From the NCBI GenBank assembly GCA_020848735.1, contig JADLHO010000054.1:1-63686 (forward strand): DNA of 63,686 nucleotides, given 5' to 3'. The notes beneath the pieces are model-generated. The model was not told where the DNA came from. It was given only the letters and a program-made list of their open reading frames with translations, and did not search any database. A program made the position numbers and the translations under genes. Source of the DNA: Planctomycetota bacterium (GTDB taxonomy: Bacteria; Planctomycetota; UBA1135; UBA2386). Of this stretch, positions 8,240 through 17,304 are shown one piece after another. Each line of letters begins with the position of its first letter. Within the stretch, counting starts at the first letter, position 1.

Positions 8240-11200
8240 AGACCCTCGCCCTCGCCTTCGTCCTCGTCGCGCTCGCGTCGGCCGGGGATCCGCCGCGCCT
8301 CGTGCGCCTCGAGGTCTTCCCGCAGGAGCTCGTGCTCGAGCATCGCTACGCGTCCGCACAGCTCGTGCTGACCGGTCTGCGCGAGGATGGCGCGCGCGTC
8401 GACGTCACCCGCGAGGCCCGCATCGACGGCGACACCGGCCTCGTGCGCATCGACGAGCGCGGCTTCGTGCGTCCGCTCCGCGACGGCGAGGGCACGCTGC
8501 AGCTCCGCATCGGCGAGCTCGCGGCGGCGATCCCGTTGCGCGTGTCCGGCACGGAGCGTCCCGCCCGTCCCGGCTTCGCGCGCGACGTGCAACCCGTGCT
8601 CACGCGCCTCGGCTGCAACGCCGGCACCTGCCACGGCTCCGGCAGCGGGAAGAACGGCTTCAAGCTCTCGCTGCGCGGCTACGACGCCGAGGCCGACCAC
8701 GCGGCGTTGACCGATGAACTCGCCGGTCGTCGCTTCGACCGCGCGGCCCCGGAACAGAGCCTCTTCCTGCTGAAGCCGACGGCGACCGTGCCGCACGAGG
8801 GCGGCAAGCTGCTCGAGCGCGGCAGCCCCGACTGGGAACTGCTGCGGGACTGGGTCGCGTCCGGCGTGCGCCTCGACGAGACCGCGCCGCGCGTGACCTC
8901 GATCGAGGTCTTCCCGACCGATCCCACGATCGAGGCGCCCGGTGCCGAGCAGCAGTTCGCGGTCATCGCGACCTTCGGCGACGGCAGCCGACGCGATGTC
9001 ACCGCGCACGCCTTCCTCGAGACGGGCAACACGGAGGTCGTCGAGGTCGGCACGCGCGGGCTCGTCCGCACGCTGCGCCGCGGCGAGGCCGCGATCCTCG
9101 CGCGCTACGAGGGCCGCTACGCGGCGACGCGGCTCTTCGTGATGGGCGATCGGAGCGGCTTCGCCTGGCAGGCCGAGCCGCCGCTGAGTTGGGTCGACGA
9201 GCTCGTCGACGCGCGGCTCGCGGAGATCAGGACCTTGCCGAGCGCGACCTGCAGCGACGAGGAGTTCCTGCGCCGCGCGATGCTCGACCTCTGCGGCACG
9301 ATCCCGACGCCCGAGGACGTCGAGACCTTCGTGCTCGACACCCGCGAGACCCAGCAGAAGCGCGGCGAGCTCGTCGACCGCCTCATCGGCAGCCCGGACT
9401 TCGTCGCGCACTGGACCAACCGCTGGTGCGACCTGCTCTCGGTCAACGGCAAGTTCCTCGGCGCAGAGGGTGCGCGCGCGCTGCGCGACTGGGTGCGCGG
9501 CGCGGTCGCGAGCAACCTCCCCTACGACGCATTCGTCCGTGCGCTGATCGACAGCAGCGGCTCGACGCTGAGCAACCCGCCCGCCGCCTACTACAAGATC
9601 CACCGCGAGCCCGACCTCGCGATGGAGAACACGACGCAGCTCTTCCTCGGCGTGCGCTTCAACTGCAACAAGTGCCACGACCATCCCTTCGAGCGCTGGA
9701 CGCAACGCGACCACTGGCAGCTCGCGGCGTACTTCGCCGACGTCACGCGCGCGGACGTGCCCGGCTCGGACGCGATGCCGGAGAGCACGGTGATGAAGGC
9801 GGGACAGAAGCCGCCGGCCTACGAGGAGACGATCGGCGACGGCAGCGGTGGCAAGGTCAGCGATCCCAACGGCCGGCAGTACGCCGAACGCTTCCCCTTC
9901 GAGTCGGCGGCCGATGCCGCCGCTCGCCCCACGCGCCGCGCCCAGCTCGCGCGCTGGCTCACCGCGAAGGAGAACCCCTACTTCGCGCGGAGCTACGTCA
10001 ACCGGGTCTGGAGCTACCTGCTCGGCGTCGGCCTCATCGAGCCCGTCGACGACCTGCGTGCGGGCAATCCGCCGACCAACCCGGCATTGCTCGATGCGTT
10101 GACCGCGGAGTTCGTCGCGAACGGCTTCGACGTCCGCAAGCTGCTGCGGCGCATCTGCACCTCGCGCAGCTACCAGCGCAGCGTCGTCGCGAACGACTGG
10201 AATGCCGACGACGAGACGCACTTCGCGAAGGCCCGCGCGCGGCGCCTGCCGGCCGAGGTCCTCTTCGACGCGCTGCACCGCGCCCTCGGCGTGCGGCCGA
10301 AGCTGCCGGGCACGCGCCCTGGCACGCGCGCGCGCGACCTCGTCGAGCCCAACGTCGAGAGCCAGGACGGCTTCCTCGACCTCTTCGGACGTCCCCCGCG
10401 CGAGAGCGCGTGCGAGTGCGAACGCAGCGACGGCATGTCGCTCGGCCAGGCGCTCAACCTCGTCAACGGCCCGACGATCGCCGACGCGATCGCGTCGAAC
10501 GAGAGCGCGATCACGGAGCTCGCGCGCCACGAGCGCGACGACGCGCGCCTGATCGACGCGCTCTACCTGCGCTTCCTCGGCCGACGCGCGAGCGATGCCG
10601 AGCGCGCGGCGCTGCGGGCCAGCTTCGACCCCTTCGAGCTCGCGAACGTCAGCGCGCTGCGCGACGCCGACGTGCGGGAGCTCGCGACGCGCCAGGCCGC
10701 GTGGGAGGCCGAGCAGTCGGCGGCCGAGTGGCTGCCCGTCGAACCGGGCAACGTGCGCTCCGAGGCGGGCACGCCGCTCGTCGTGCAACCCGACGGCTCG
10801 GTGCTGGCCGGCGGCGAGGCCGCGGACCGCGACACCTACGAGTTCGTCGGCCGCAGCTCGCTCGCGACGATCCGCGGCATCCGCATCGAAGTCCTGCCCG
10901 ATGCGAGCTTCCCCAAGCAGGGCCCCGGTCGCTCCGACAGCGGCAACTTCGTGCTCGCCCACCTGAGCGGCTCCGTGATCCCGATCGGCGACCTCACGCG
11001 CGCGGCCACGCTGCGCTTCCGCGCGGCGAGCGCCGACTTCTCGCAGGAGGGCTGGCCGATCGAGGCCGCGCTCGTCGACGACGGCAAGGGCTGGGGCATC
11101 TATCCCCGCGCGGGTGAGGCGCACCAGGCCGTCTTCGAGCTCGAGGACGATCTGGGCGCCGCGGGTGGCAATCTCGTCGTGCTGCGCCTGCACATGCCGT

Positions 11201-11460
11201 TCGGCAGCAAGCACGTCCTCGGCCGCTTCCGCGTCTCGGTGACCGACGCGGCGCGGCCGATCCGCGTCTCGCAGCTCGATGGCGAGGTCGCCGCCGCGCT
11301 GCGTGTCCCGGCCGCCGACCGCAGCGACGCGCAGCGGGCCGTGCTCCACCGCGCCTACCTCGCGCGCGACGAGGAGCTGCGCGAGCGGCTGCGCCTCGGC
11401 ATGGCACAGGACCTCGCCTGGGCACTCGCGACGAGCCCGGCGTTCCTCTTCAACCGCTGA
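8236..11460 (+). CDS. Secreted DUF1549/DUF1553 cytochrome-type protein with Ig-like (BIG2) domains
   Basis: A 1074-residue protein with a signal peptide (about 1-17). Two bacterial Ig-like domains (about 22-105 and 222-300) flank a cytochrome-like segment with C127-x4-C132-H133 (CNAGTCHG), a form of the haem motif with one residue too many spaced between the cysteines compared with CxxCH. DUF1549 follows (about 315-520, with FNCNKCHDHPFERW near 475), then DUF1553 (from about 565: ARWLTAKENPYFARSYVNR). Residues about 845-1000 look like an extra beta-rich domain inside the DUF1553 C-terminal part. Such proteins always accompany DUF1501 partners in planctomycetes; their reaction is not known. 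Confidence 0.9.
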   Translation: MKTLALAFVLVALASAGDPPRLVRLEVFPQELVLEHRYASAQLVLTGLREDGARVDVTREARIDGDTGLVRIDERGFVRPLRDGEGTLQLRIGELAAAIPLRVSGTERPARPGFARDVQPVLTRLGCNAGTCHGSGSGKNGFKLSLRGYDAEADHAALTDELAGRRFDRAAPEQSLFLLKPTATVPHEGGKLLERGSPDWELLRDWVASGVRLDETAPRVTSIEVFPTDPTIEAPGAEQQFAVIATFGDGSRRDVTAHAFLETGNTEVVEVGTRGLVRTLRRGEAAILARYEGRYAATRLFVMGDRSGFAWQAEPPLSWVDELVDARLAEIRTLPSATCSDEEFLRRAMLDLCGTIPTPEDVETFVLDTRETQQKRGELVDRLIGSPDFVAHWTNRWCDLLSVNGKFLGAEGARALRDWVRGAVASNLPYDAFVRALIDSSGSTLSNPPAAYYKIHREPDLAMENTTQLFLGVRFNCNKCHDHPFERWTQRDHWQLAAYFADVTRADVPGSDAMPESTVMKAGQKPPAYEETIGDGSGGKVSDPNGRQYAERFPFESAADAAARPTRRAQLARWLTAKENPYFARSYVNRVWSYLLGVGLIEPVDDLRAGNPPTNPALLDALTAEFVANGFDVRKLLRRICTSRSYQRSVVANDWNADDETHFAKARARRLPAEVLFDALHRALGVRPKLPGTRPGTRARDLVEPNVESQDGFLDLFGRPPRESACECERSDGMSLGQALNLVNGPTIADAIASNESAITELARHERDDARLIDALYLRFLGRRASDAERAALRASFDPFELANVSALRDADVRELATRQAAWEAEQSAAEWLPVEPGNVRSEAGTPLVVQPDGSVLAGGEAADRDTYEFVGRSSLATIRGIRIEVLPDASFPKQGPGRSDSGNFVLAHLSGSVIPIGDLTRAATLRFRAASADFSQEGWPIEAALVDDGKGWGIYPRAGEAHQAVFELEDDLGAAGGNLVVLRLHMPFGSKHVLGRFRVSVTDAARPIRVSQLDGEVAAALRVPAADRSDAQRAVLHRAYLARDEELRERLRLGMAQDLAWALATSPAFLFNR

Positions 11461-11461
11461 G

Positions 11462-12130
11462 ATGGCGCTCGGCACGCTGCTGGCGCGGCTCGCGGAGGAG
11501 CACGGCGAGCCGAAGGAGCTCCGCTTCCGGACGCCGCTGGAGCGGATCCTCTTCGAGAACGTCGCCTACCTCGTCGACGACGAGCGGCGTGCGGAGGCCT
11601 TCGCCGCGCTGCGCCGACGCATCGGACTGAGTGCCGCGGCCATCCTCGCCGCCGACGAGACCACGCTGCGCGAAGTGGCGGCGCTCGGCGGCATGCTCGC
11701 AGAAGAACGCGTTGCGAAGCTGCGTGAGATCGCGCTGCTCGCGCTCGAACTCGGCGACGATGAACTGCGCGGCACGCTCGCGATGGCGCCCGACGCCGCA
11801 CGCAAGGTCTTCGCGAGGTTCCCGGGGATCGGCCGGCCCGGCGCCGACAAGCTGCTGCTCTTCTGCGGGATCGCGCCCGTGCTCGCGTTCGAGTCGAACG
11901 GACTGCGCGTGCTCCTGCGGCTCGGCTACGGCAAGGAGGGCGCGAGCTACGCGGCCAGCTACCGCTCGGCGTGCGCAGCCGTCGAGTCGGAGCTGCCGGC
12001 CACTGGCGAGGCACGACGACGCGCGCACGTGCTGCTGCGCCGCCACGGCCAGACGCTCTGCCGGCGCACCACACCCGATTGCTCGCGCTGCTGCCTCGCC
12101 GCCGACTGTCCCGCTCGGGTCCGACCATGA
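11462..12130 (+). CDS. Endonuclease III-like HhH-GPD protein with Fe-S cluster, catalytic residues changed
   Basis: A 222-residue protein of the endonuclease III superfamily. The helix-hairpin-helix is FPGIGRPGADK (119-130 region) and the C-terminus carries a textbook 4Fe-4S loop, C200-x6-C207-x2-C210-x5-C216. In true endonuclease III the hairpin reads LPGVGRK with a catalytic Lys, and the Asp lies in VDTHV; here the Lys position is Pro (GRPG) and the Asp position is Glu in FESNGLRV. The protein may therefore bind or scan DNA rather than excise bases by the standard mechanism. It starts one base after the preceding stop and overlaps the next gene by 4 bases. Similar non-canonical homologues exist in other phyla, as far as I recall. 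Confidence 0.85.
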   Translation: MALGTLLARLAEEHGEPKELRFRTPLERILFENVAYLVDDERRAEAFAALRRRIGLSAAAILAADETTLREVAALGGMLAEERVAKLREIALLALELGDDELRGTLAMAPDAARKVFARFPGIGRPGADKLLLFCGIAPVLAFESNGLRVLLRLGYGKEGASYAASYRSACAAVESELPATGEARRRAHVLLRRHGQTLCRRTTPDCSRCCLAADCPARVRP

Positions 12131-13341
12131 GCGGACGAGCGAGGCCTCGCTCGCGGCGCCGACGCCGCGCCTTCGCGGTCCTCGCCGTGGTCCTCTCGCT
12201 GCTCGCGGCCGATCAGCTCGTCCTCGCCTTCGTGCTCGCCGACGGCTGGATCGGCGGCCTGCGCGTCGCACCCTTCGATCCGCCGCTCTTCTCCGCGGTG
12301 CAGTTCGAGGCCGTCGCGCGCCTGCGCGAGGAACTGCGCGTGGGAGTGCCGCCCGAGCGCCCGATCCGCTTCGACGCGGCGCTCGGCTGGGGCCACGCGC
12401 CGTCGTCGGGTTCCGGCGAGGATCGCTTCGATGAGCTCGGCGCGCGGATCGCCGCGCAGCCCTCGCAGCGCGTGCGGCGCGGCGGCGCGAAGCGCATCCT
12501 CGTGTTCGGCTGCTCGTTCAGCTACGGCACCGAGCTCGGCGCGACCGAGAGCTGGCCGGCGCAGCTCGGCGCCTTGCGGCCCGAACTCGAGATCGTGAAC
12601 CTCGCCGTCCCCGGCTACGGGCTCGACCAGGCCCTGCTGCGCTGGCGCCGCGACGGTCGCGAGCTCGACGCCGACGAGGTCTGGCTCGGCTTCCTGCCGG
12701 CGGCCGCATCGCGCAACGTGAACCGCTACCGCCCGGCGTTGAGCCACTGGTCGGTGACCGTCGCGTTCAAGCCGCGCTTCGTGCTCGACGCCGACGGCGG
12801 ACTCGTGCTCGTGCCGCACCCGGCCGCGACGCTCACCGAGCTCCTCCGCCTCTGCACCGATGCCCGCGCCTTCGTCGACGCCGTCGGCGAGAGCGACGCC
12901 TTCGTGGCGCGGGCGCGCCCCGCGTATCTGCCGAGCGGCGCGCATTGGACGCACCACCTCGCCCTCGGCCGGATCGCCTGGACCCTCGTCGACCGTCTCG
13001 GGCCCGATGCCCAGACGCTCCTCGCCGACGAACAGGGCGAGGTCTTCGCCGTGACGCGCGCGATCGCGCACACGATGGCACGTGAGGTCGAGGCGAAGGG
13101 GCAGCGCTTCGTGCTCCTCGTGTTGCCCGGCCGCGACGACCTGCAGCGGGCCGATGCCGAGGGGACGGCGCCGTGGCAGGCGCTCGCGAGTGCCTGGCGT
13201 GAGGACGGCATCGAACTCGTCGACGCGAGCGCGGCCCTGCGGGCACAGGGCGCACCCGCGGCAGACGCGCTCTGGGCGCCGGGCGGTCACTACTCCGCCG
13301 CCGGCAACGCGGCGGTCGCGCGCGCGCTCGCGACGCGCTGA
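12127..13341 (+). CDS. Membrane-anchored SGNH/GDSL-like protein
   Basis: A 404-residue protein with an Arg-rich cytoplasmic start and one membrane segment (about 15-37), so the bulk is outside. The SGNH fold is indicated by block I FGCSFSYG (Ser in place of the GDS serine), a block II Gly in NLAVPGYG, an Asn-containing FLPAAASRNVNRY and a C-terminal GGHYSAAGN. In the usual block V the His is preceded by an Asp (DGH); here it is Gly, so the Asp of the triad is missing or elsewhere. The family hydrolyses or transfers esters on surface polymers. It overlaps the endonuclease III-like gene by 4 bases, though a functional link is not evident. Confidence 0.75.
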   Translation: MSGRARPRSRRRRRAFAVLAVVLSLLAADQLVLAFVLADGWIGGLRVAPFDPPLFSAVQFEAVARLREELRVGVPPERPIRFDAALGWGHAPSSGSGEDRFDELGARIAAQPSQRVRRGGAKRILVFGCSFSYGTELGATESWPAQLGALRPELEIVNLAVPGYGLDQALLRWRRDGRELDADEVWLGFLPAAASRNVNRYRPALSHWSVTVAFKPRFVLDADGGLVLVPHPAATLTELLRLCTDARAFVDAVGESDAFVARARPAYLPSGAHWTHHLALGRIAWTLVDRLGPDAQTLLADEQGEVFAVTRAIAHTMAREVEAKGQRFVLLVLPGRDDLQRADAEGTAPWQALASAWREDGIELVDASAALRAQGAPAADALWAPGGHYSAAGNAAVARALATR

Positions 13342-13361
13342 GCGCCCTGCGGCGCGCGCGC

Positions 13362-14090
13362 TCAGACCATGTCGTGCAGGTGGTAGACGTGCACCTTGAT
13401 GTCGTTGCCGGTGACCGACTCGAAGTAGGCGCTGATCTGGATGCGGCTGCCCTTCTGGGAGCCCGATTGGTCGGCCGCGATCTTGAACACGCAGTCCTTG
13501 CCGAAGTCGACGACGAGGTCCTCGCGCGTCGCGAAGCTCGCGGCCCCGGCCGTCGCGAGCGGCGCGGCGAACGCGGCGAGCAGCTCCGCCTGCGAGAGCA
13601 TGTTCAGGTAGACGAAGGTCAGGGCGGCGACCTTGGTCTTGTCGATGATCGGTCCGTAGCCGCGCTTCTCGAAGACGCTCGACGCGAGGTTCCGGTTGGT
13701 CGCATCGGCCTTGCCGCCGATCGACTTCGCGATCGTGTTGAGCTGCTTGTTGCGCTTGTCGTTGATCGACTGCGCCGACGACGCCTCGAAGCGCGCGTCC
13801 ATCACCTTGCCGGTCTTCTTGGCGAAGAGCACGTCGTCGGCGCCCTGGCTCTTGGTCACGATGAGGTGCTTCTTCGCGAAGAAGTTCGTCTCGTTCTTCG
13901 CGACGGGACCGTTCTTCGAGGGCACCATCTTCTGGAAGGTCCCCGACACCTGGATGACGAGGCTCTTGCCGTTCGAGAGCGTGTTCCAGACCTGGTCCGA
14001 CTGCCGGTGGCAGTAGGTCTCGCCGTTGGCCGAGAAGTAGGTGAAGTAGTCGTTCTTCGGGACGATCGTGAGGTTCGGGGGCAGGGTCAT
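13362..14090 (-). CDS. Lysine-rich protein of unknown function
   Basis: A 242-residue protein with no signal peptide and no family I recognise. Its composition is unlike its neighbours: by my count 22 Lys but only 7 Arg, plus many Asn, Gln and Ser, while neighbouring proteins are Arg- and Ala-rich. The N-terminal 110 residues look beta-rich (SLVIQVSGTFQK, KHLIVTKSQG); the centre has a helical segment ending in an Ala-rich hydrophobic stretch (QAELLAAFAAPLATAGAAS), and the C-terminus ends in further strands. The start at ATG 14090 is the only one matching this composition, as the open frame further upstream is Arg-rich shadow. It converges on the SGNH gene with a 20-base gap. The composition resembles tail or spike proteins, but that is a guess. 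Confidence 0.75.
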   Translation of the reverse strand: MTLPPNLTIVPKNDYFTYFSANGETYCHRQSDQVWNTLSNGKSLVIQVSGTFQKMVPSKNGPVAKNETNFFAKKHLIVTKSQGADDVLFAKKTGKVMDARFEASSAQSINDKRNKQLNTIAKSIGGKADATNRNLASSVFEKRGYGPIIDKTKVAALTFVYLNMLSQAELLAAFAAPLATAGAASFATREDLVVDFGKDCVFKIAADQSGSQKGSRIQISAYFESVTGNDIKVHVYHLHDMV

Positions 14091-14261
14091 GGGCTGGTCC
14101 GCGCGCGAGGGCGGCGGGACCATAGCGGGCCGGTCCCGGTCGGGACACCGCGGCGACCCCATGCCCACGGGGTCGCCCGCGTGCCAGACGATCCGGCGAT
14201 CGGGACGATCACGAAAGACGACGTGCCGGCCGGGGTTCCCCGGTCGAAAGAGGCCGCCATC

Positions 14262-14726
14262 ATGACCAAGCCGAGTCCCACGAAGACCCTCGCCCACGAT
14301 CTCGACGTGCTGCTCGCGGACTACCAGGTCCTCGCGCAGAAGCTGCGGAACTACCACTGGACGGTCCGCGGCCCGTCCTTCTTCACCCTCCACGCCCAGT
14401 TCGAGAAGCTCTACGACGACGCCGCGGAGAAGGCGGACGCCGTCGCCGAGCGCAGCGTGGCGCTCGGCCATCGGCCGGTGCCGACGCTCGCCCGCTCCGC
14501 CGCGATCGCGCGCCTCGCCGAGGACGGCGAGCACCGCACGGCCACCGCGATGGTCGAGGCGATCGCCGCCGACTACGAGACGCTCATCCAGGCCGAGCGC
14601 GAGCTCGCGCTGCTCGCCTCCGAGCACGGCGACATCGCCACGACGAACCTCTGCGTCGGCTTCGCCGACGAGCACGAGAAGACCGTCTGGATGCTGCGCG
14701 CCTTCCTGGACGCTCCCAGGCGCTGA
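14262..14726 (+). CDS. dps: Dps family ferritin-like protein
   Basis: A 154-residue DNA-protection/iron-storage protein. The dodecamer interface ferroxidase residues are all present with the standard spacing: H32 (NYHWTVRG), H44 (TLHAQFEKLY), D59 and E63 (ADAVAE). The four-helix bundle is uninterrupted and the C-terminus ends in Arg-Arg, with a short Lys-containing N-tail. It should oxidise ferrous iron with peroxide and mineralise it inside the 12-mer, in the cytoplasm, limiting hydroxyl-radical damage. It is a single gene divergent from the lysine-rich gene (171 bases between starts), a plausible place for an oxidative-stress promoter, though no operator was recognised. Confidence 0.92.
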   Translation: MTKPSPTKTLAHDLDVLLADYQVLAQKLRNYHWTVRGPSFFTLHAQFEKLYDDAAEKADAVAERSVALGHRPVPTLARSAAIARLAEDGEHRTATAMVEAIAADYETLIQAERELALLASEHGDIATTNLCVGFADEHEKTVWMLRAFLDAPRR

Positions 14727-14762
14727 AGCGCGGCGAGGCATCCTCGGAGCTTCTGCGCGGCC

Positions 14763-15901
14763 TTGACGCCCGCTTCGCATCGCGGCGCACGATGCCCCGC
14801 GACGCGCGTCCTTGCCCTGGCGGTGCTCCTCTCCTTCGGCAGAGCCGTCGGCCAGAGGAGTTCCTTCGGCAATGGCTGCGACCTGCGCAGCGGATTGGCT
14901 CCCGGGCTCTTCGTCAGTCCGCGACCGGCACCTGGGATCGACGTGAGCGCGCGCGGCTTCGCCGTCGCCCCCTCGGTCCCGGCCGACCTGCTGCTCGGCT
15001 TCTCGCGTGACTTCGCCGGCGGCAGGCACCTGACCTTCGAATTCTCGCCGCTCGGGATGCCGGGTTGCCGCCTCCACGTCAGTCCGGACTTCGCCCTGCC
15101 ATTCGGGGCAGACGGCGCGGTGAGCCTGCCGACCTCACGCCTGCCCGCGGGCGGCGAGCTCTTCCTGCAGGCGCTCTGCGTCGGCCGCAGCGGCGCGCCG
15201 AGCGCGATGAGCTTCGGACTCGCGCTCGCGGTGCCCGATCCACTCGCGCCCTTCGCATTCGCGATGCTGCCCGACACGCAGTTCTACAGCGAGGATCCCG
15301 CGCTCTACCGGCACTTCCTCGCCCAGGTCGACTGGGCGGCGCAGCACGCGCAGGACGTGCTGTTCTGCGCACAGGTCAGCGACATCGTCCAGATTGGCGC
15401 GCGCTACCCGGCCGAGTGGACCCGGGCGAGCCAGGCGATGGCGCGGCTCGACTTGGTCGTCTCGTATGCCGTGGCCCTCGGCAACCACGACTTCGACGTC
15501 GTCAACGACAAGCGCAACGCCACGGCGACGAGCCCTGGCGGCTCGATCCCGGGGCGACCGCGCAGCCGGTGGGCTGGGCCTGCGCGCCGTCGCCGCCCGC
15601 GCCGCGGCAAAGAGCCAGCGATCCCATGCTCGGCGCGAGTTCACACGTCGTCGCGAGCGATGGTCCCCTCCGCAGCACCGGATTCCTCCTGTTCGGAAGT
15701 CGTCGCGACTCCCCGATCCCCCTGTTCGGCGGTGCGCTCTGGCTCGACCCGCTCGAATGGCTGCCGCTGCCCGTCCCGCTCGCTGCCGGCGATCTGCCGA
15801 TCCCGTCCCATCCGGCGCTGGCCCGCCTGCTCGTCGCGATGCAGACCGTGGATCTCATCGACGCGGAGACCTGGCACTTCGAGACGTCGAACGCGGTGTA
15901 A
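14763..15901 (+). pseudogene. Broken secreted metallophosphatase with two copies of the shared module
   Basis: The first part reads in one frame from TTG 14763, with a signal-like LALAVLLSFG, then a copy of the shared beta-module (GNGC, LLLGFSRDF, GMPGCRLHVSP), then the start of a calcineurin-type phosphatase with MLPDTQFY, the CAQVSDIVQ region and VALGNHDFDVVNDKR. Near base 15535 this similarity stops. The rest of the phosphatase domain (roughly 200 residues with its later His ligands) is missing and a second module copy (LLFGSRRDSPIPLFGG to FETSNAV) continues in another frame to 15901. A deletion with frameshift, or a misassembly, explains this. An ATG at 14792 in the second frame hints at a further shift near 14805. 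The phosphatase cannot be active as written. Confidence 0.6.
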
Positions 15902-15945
15902 CTCACCCTCGGTCATCAGCGGCCACCGGGCGACGAGTCGCGCGG

Positions 15946-17112
15946 TCACGGGCTCGTTCCACCGCGCGAGGGGCCCGCGCCCCTGAGTCCGTCGAGTTCG
16001 CGGCGCAGGCGTTCGACGAGCGGTGAGCGGGGCCAGAGGCGCGCCGCTCGATCGAGCCACAGTCGTGCCCGCGCCGCATCGCCGGATCGCAGCGCCGCGC
16101 GCGCCAGATGGGCCGCCGTGAACGAACGGAACACCGCTTCCTCGCGCGTGAGCCGCCACGCGCGCGCGAGCTTGGCACTGCCCTCGTCGATCTGGCCGAG
16201 CAGAACTTCGATGTGGCCGCGGGTGCGCAGGATCCCGGCATCCTGCTCCTCGGACTCGCACCGATCCACGCTGAGCTCGTCCGCGGTCGTCAGCTCGCCG
16301 CGCTCCGCGGCGATGAAGGCCGTGTTCATCGCGACGCGGTTGGACATGGCCTGCCAATCCGGGTCATCGCGCCCGCCGACGCGCGCGTCCTCCAACTCGT
16401 CGACGTGACGCTGCGCGGCGCAGAGGCTGTGCCAGGCACCGTCGAGATCACCGCGCAGCCAGTCGGCGATCGACCGGTACTCGAGGGCCAAGATCGCCAT
16501 CGCCGGCGTCGAGTCCGGTGGCTGTGAGGCGAGCGCGGAGAGCCGCTCGGGATCGGCACGCCGCATCGTCGCGATCGCGGCGGCGCTCCATCGCTCCCGC
16601 GCGCATTCCGCCACGAGTTGTGAGAGGCCGTCGGCGGACAGGTGCAACGAGTCGAACGCAGCGCCGACGCCGAGCTGCCGACGCGGACGCGACAGCAGCT
16701 GATGGGCGAGGTCGAACGTGAGCACGACGAGGGCGCCGAGGATCACGAACGTGCGAGGGCCTTGCGGCGACTCGTCGCGATCGATCTGCACGAAGGCCGG
16801 CACCAGGCAAGCCAACAGCAGCAGCGTCACGACCATCGGTGCGAGGGCGACGAGGGCCAGGCGTTCGCCGAGCAGGGCACGGCCCGCCGGGATCCAGAGA
16901 ACCTCGGCGCCGATCGGGACGACCCGCACGTCCCAATCGAGCCCCAGCGCATGTCCGCTCCAGACCCCGCGATGCTCGCCGAGCCAGCACGCCAGCGGTC
17001 GGCCGAACCCGAGTGCCAGGACGATCCGCGTCAGCGCGCAGAGCAGGACGTGGAGCCAGGCGAGGCCCACGAGCACGATCGGCCCGAGCAGGATGATTTC
17101 GGATGCTTCCAT
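15946..17112 (-). CDS. Membrane protein with C-terminal TPR-like repeats
   Basis: A 388-residue protein not recognised as a named family. Residues 5-37 (LLGPIVLVGLAWLHVLLCAL), about 80-110 and about 123-140 are hydrophobic membrane segments. The C-terminal two thirds (about 160-375) are helical with TPR-like units, including LALEYRSIADWLRGDLDGAW and LARAALRSGDAARARLWLDR. The TPR part has no signal sequence after the third segment, so its side of the membrane is uncertain. It faces the broken metallophosphatase gene and is divergent from the transglutaminase-like gene at 17305. A possible alternative is a fragment of a site-2-protease-like membrane protein, but no HExxH was seen. Confidence 0.7.
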   Translation of the reverse strand: MEASEIILLGPIVLVGLAWLHVLLCALTRIVLALGFGRPLACWLGEHRGVWSGHALGLDWDVRVVPIGAEVLWIPAGRALLGERLALVALAPMVVTLLLLACLVPAFVQIDRDESPQGPRTFVILGALVVLTFDLAHQLLSRPRRQLGVGAAFDSLHLSADGLSQLVAECARERWSAAAIATMRRADPERLSALASQPPDSTPAMAILALEYRSIADWLRGDLDGAWHSLCAAQRHVDELEDARVGGRDDPDWQAMSNRVAMNTAFIAAERGELTTADELSVDRCESEEQDAGILRTRGHIEVLLGQIDEGSAKLARAWRLTREEAVFRSFTAAHLARAALRSGDAARARLWLDRAARLWPRSPLVERLRRELDGLRGAGPSRGGTSP

Positions 17113-17304
17113 GGGGCCCGCGCGCAGTCACCGGCAGCGCGCCGCGATCATGCCGCATCGCCGCGCTGCCGGGCGAGGCGCAGCCCCACCGGGACGTCCA
17201 CCTGCCATCCCCAGCGGGGAACAGCGAAGATGCGCGCGGCAGGGACTCGGGCCGCGCCGCCGCCGCGCGCGGCGCGTTCGCGCGGGTCCCCCACGGAGTT
17301 CCCC

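Noticed and set aside
7873..11475. 1200-residue open frame on the minus strand opposite the cytochrome/WD40 and DUF1553 genes
   Set aside because: It is antisense to well-supported genes, has a repetitive Arg/Ala/Glu/Val composition with no family motif, and is what GC-rich codon bias leaves open on the opposite strand.
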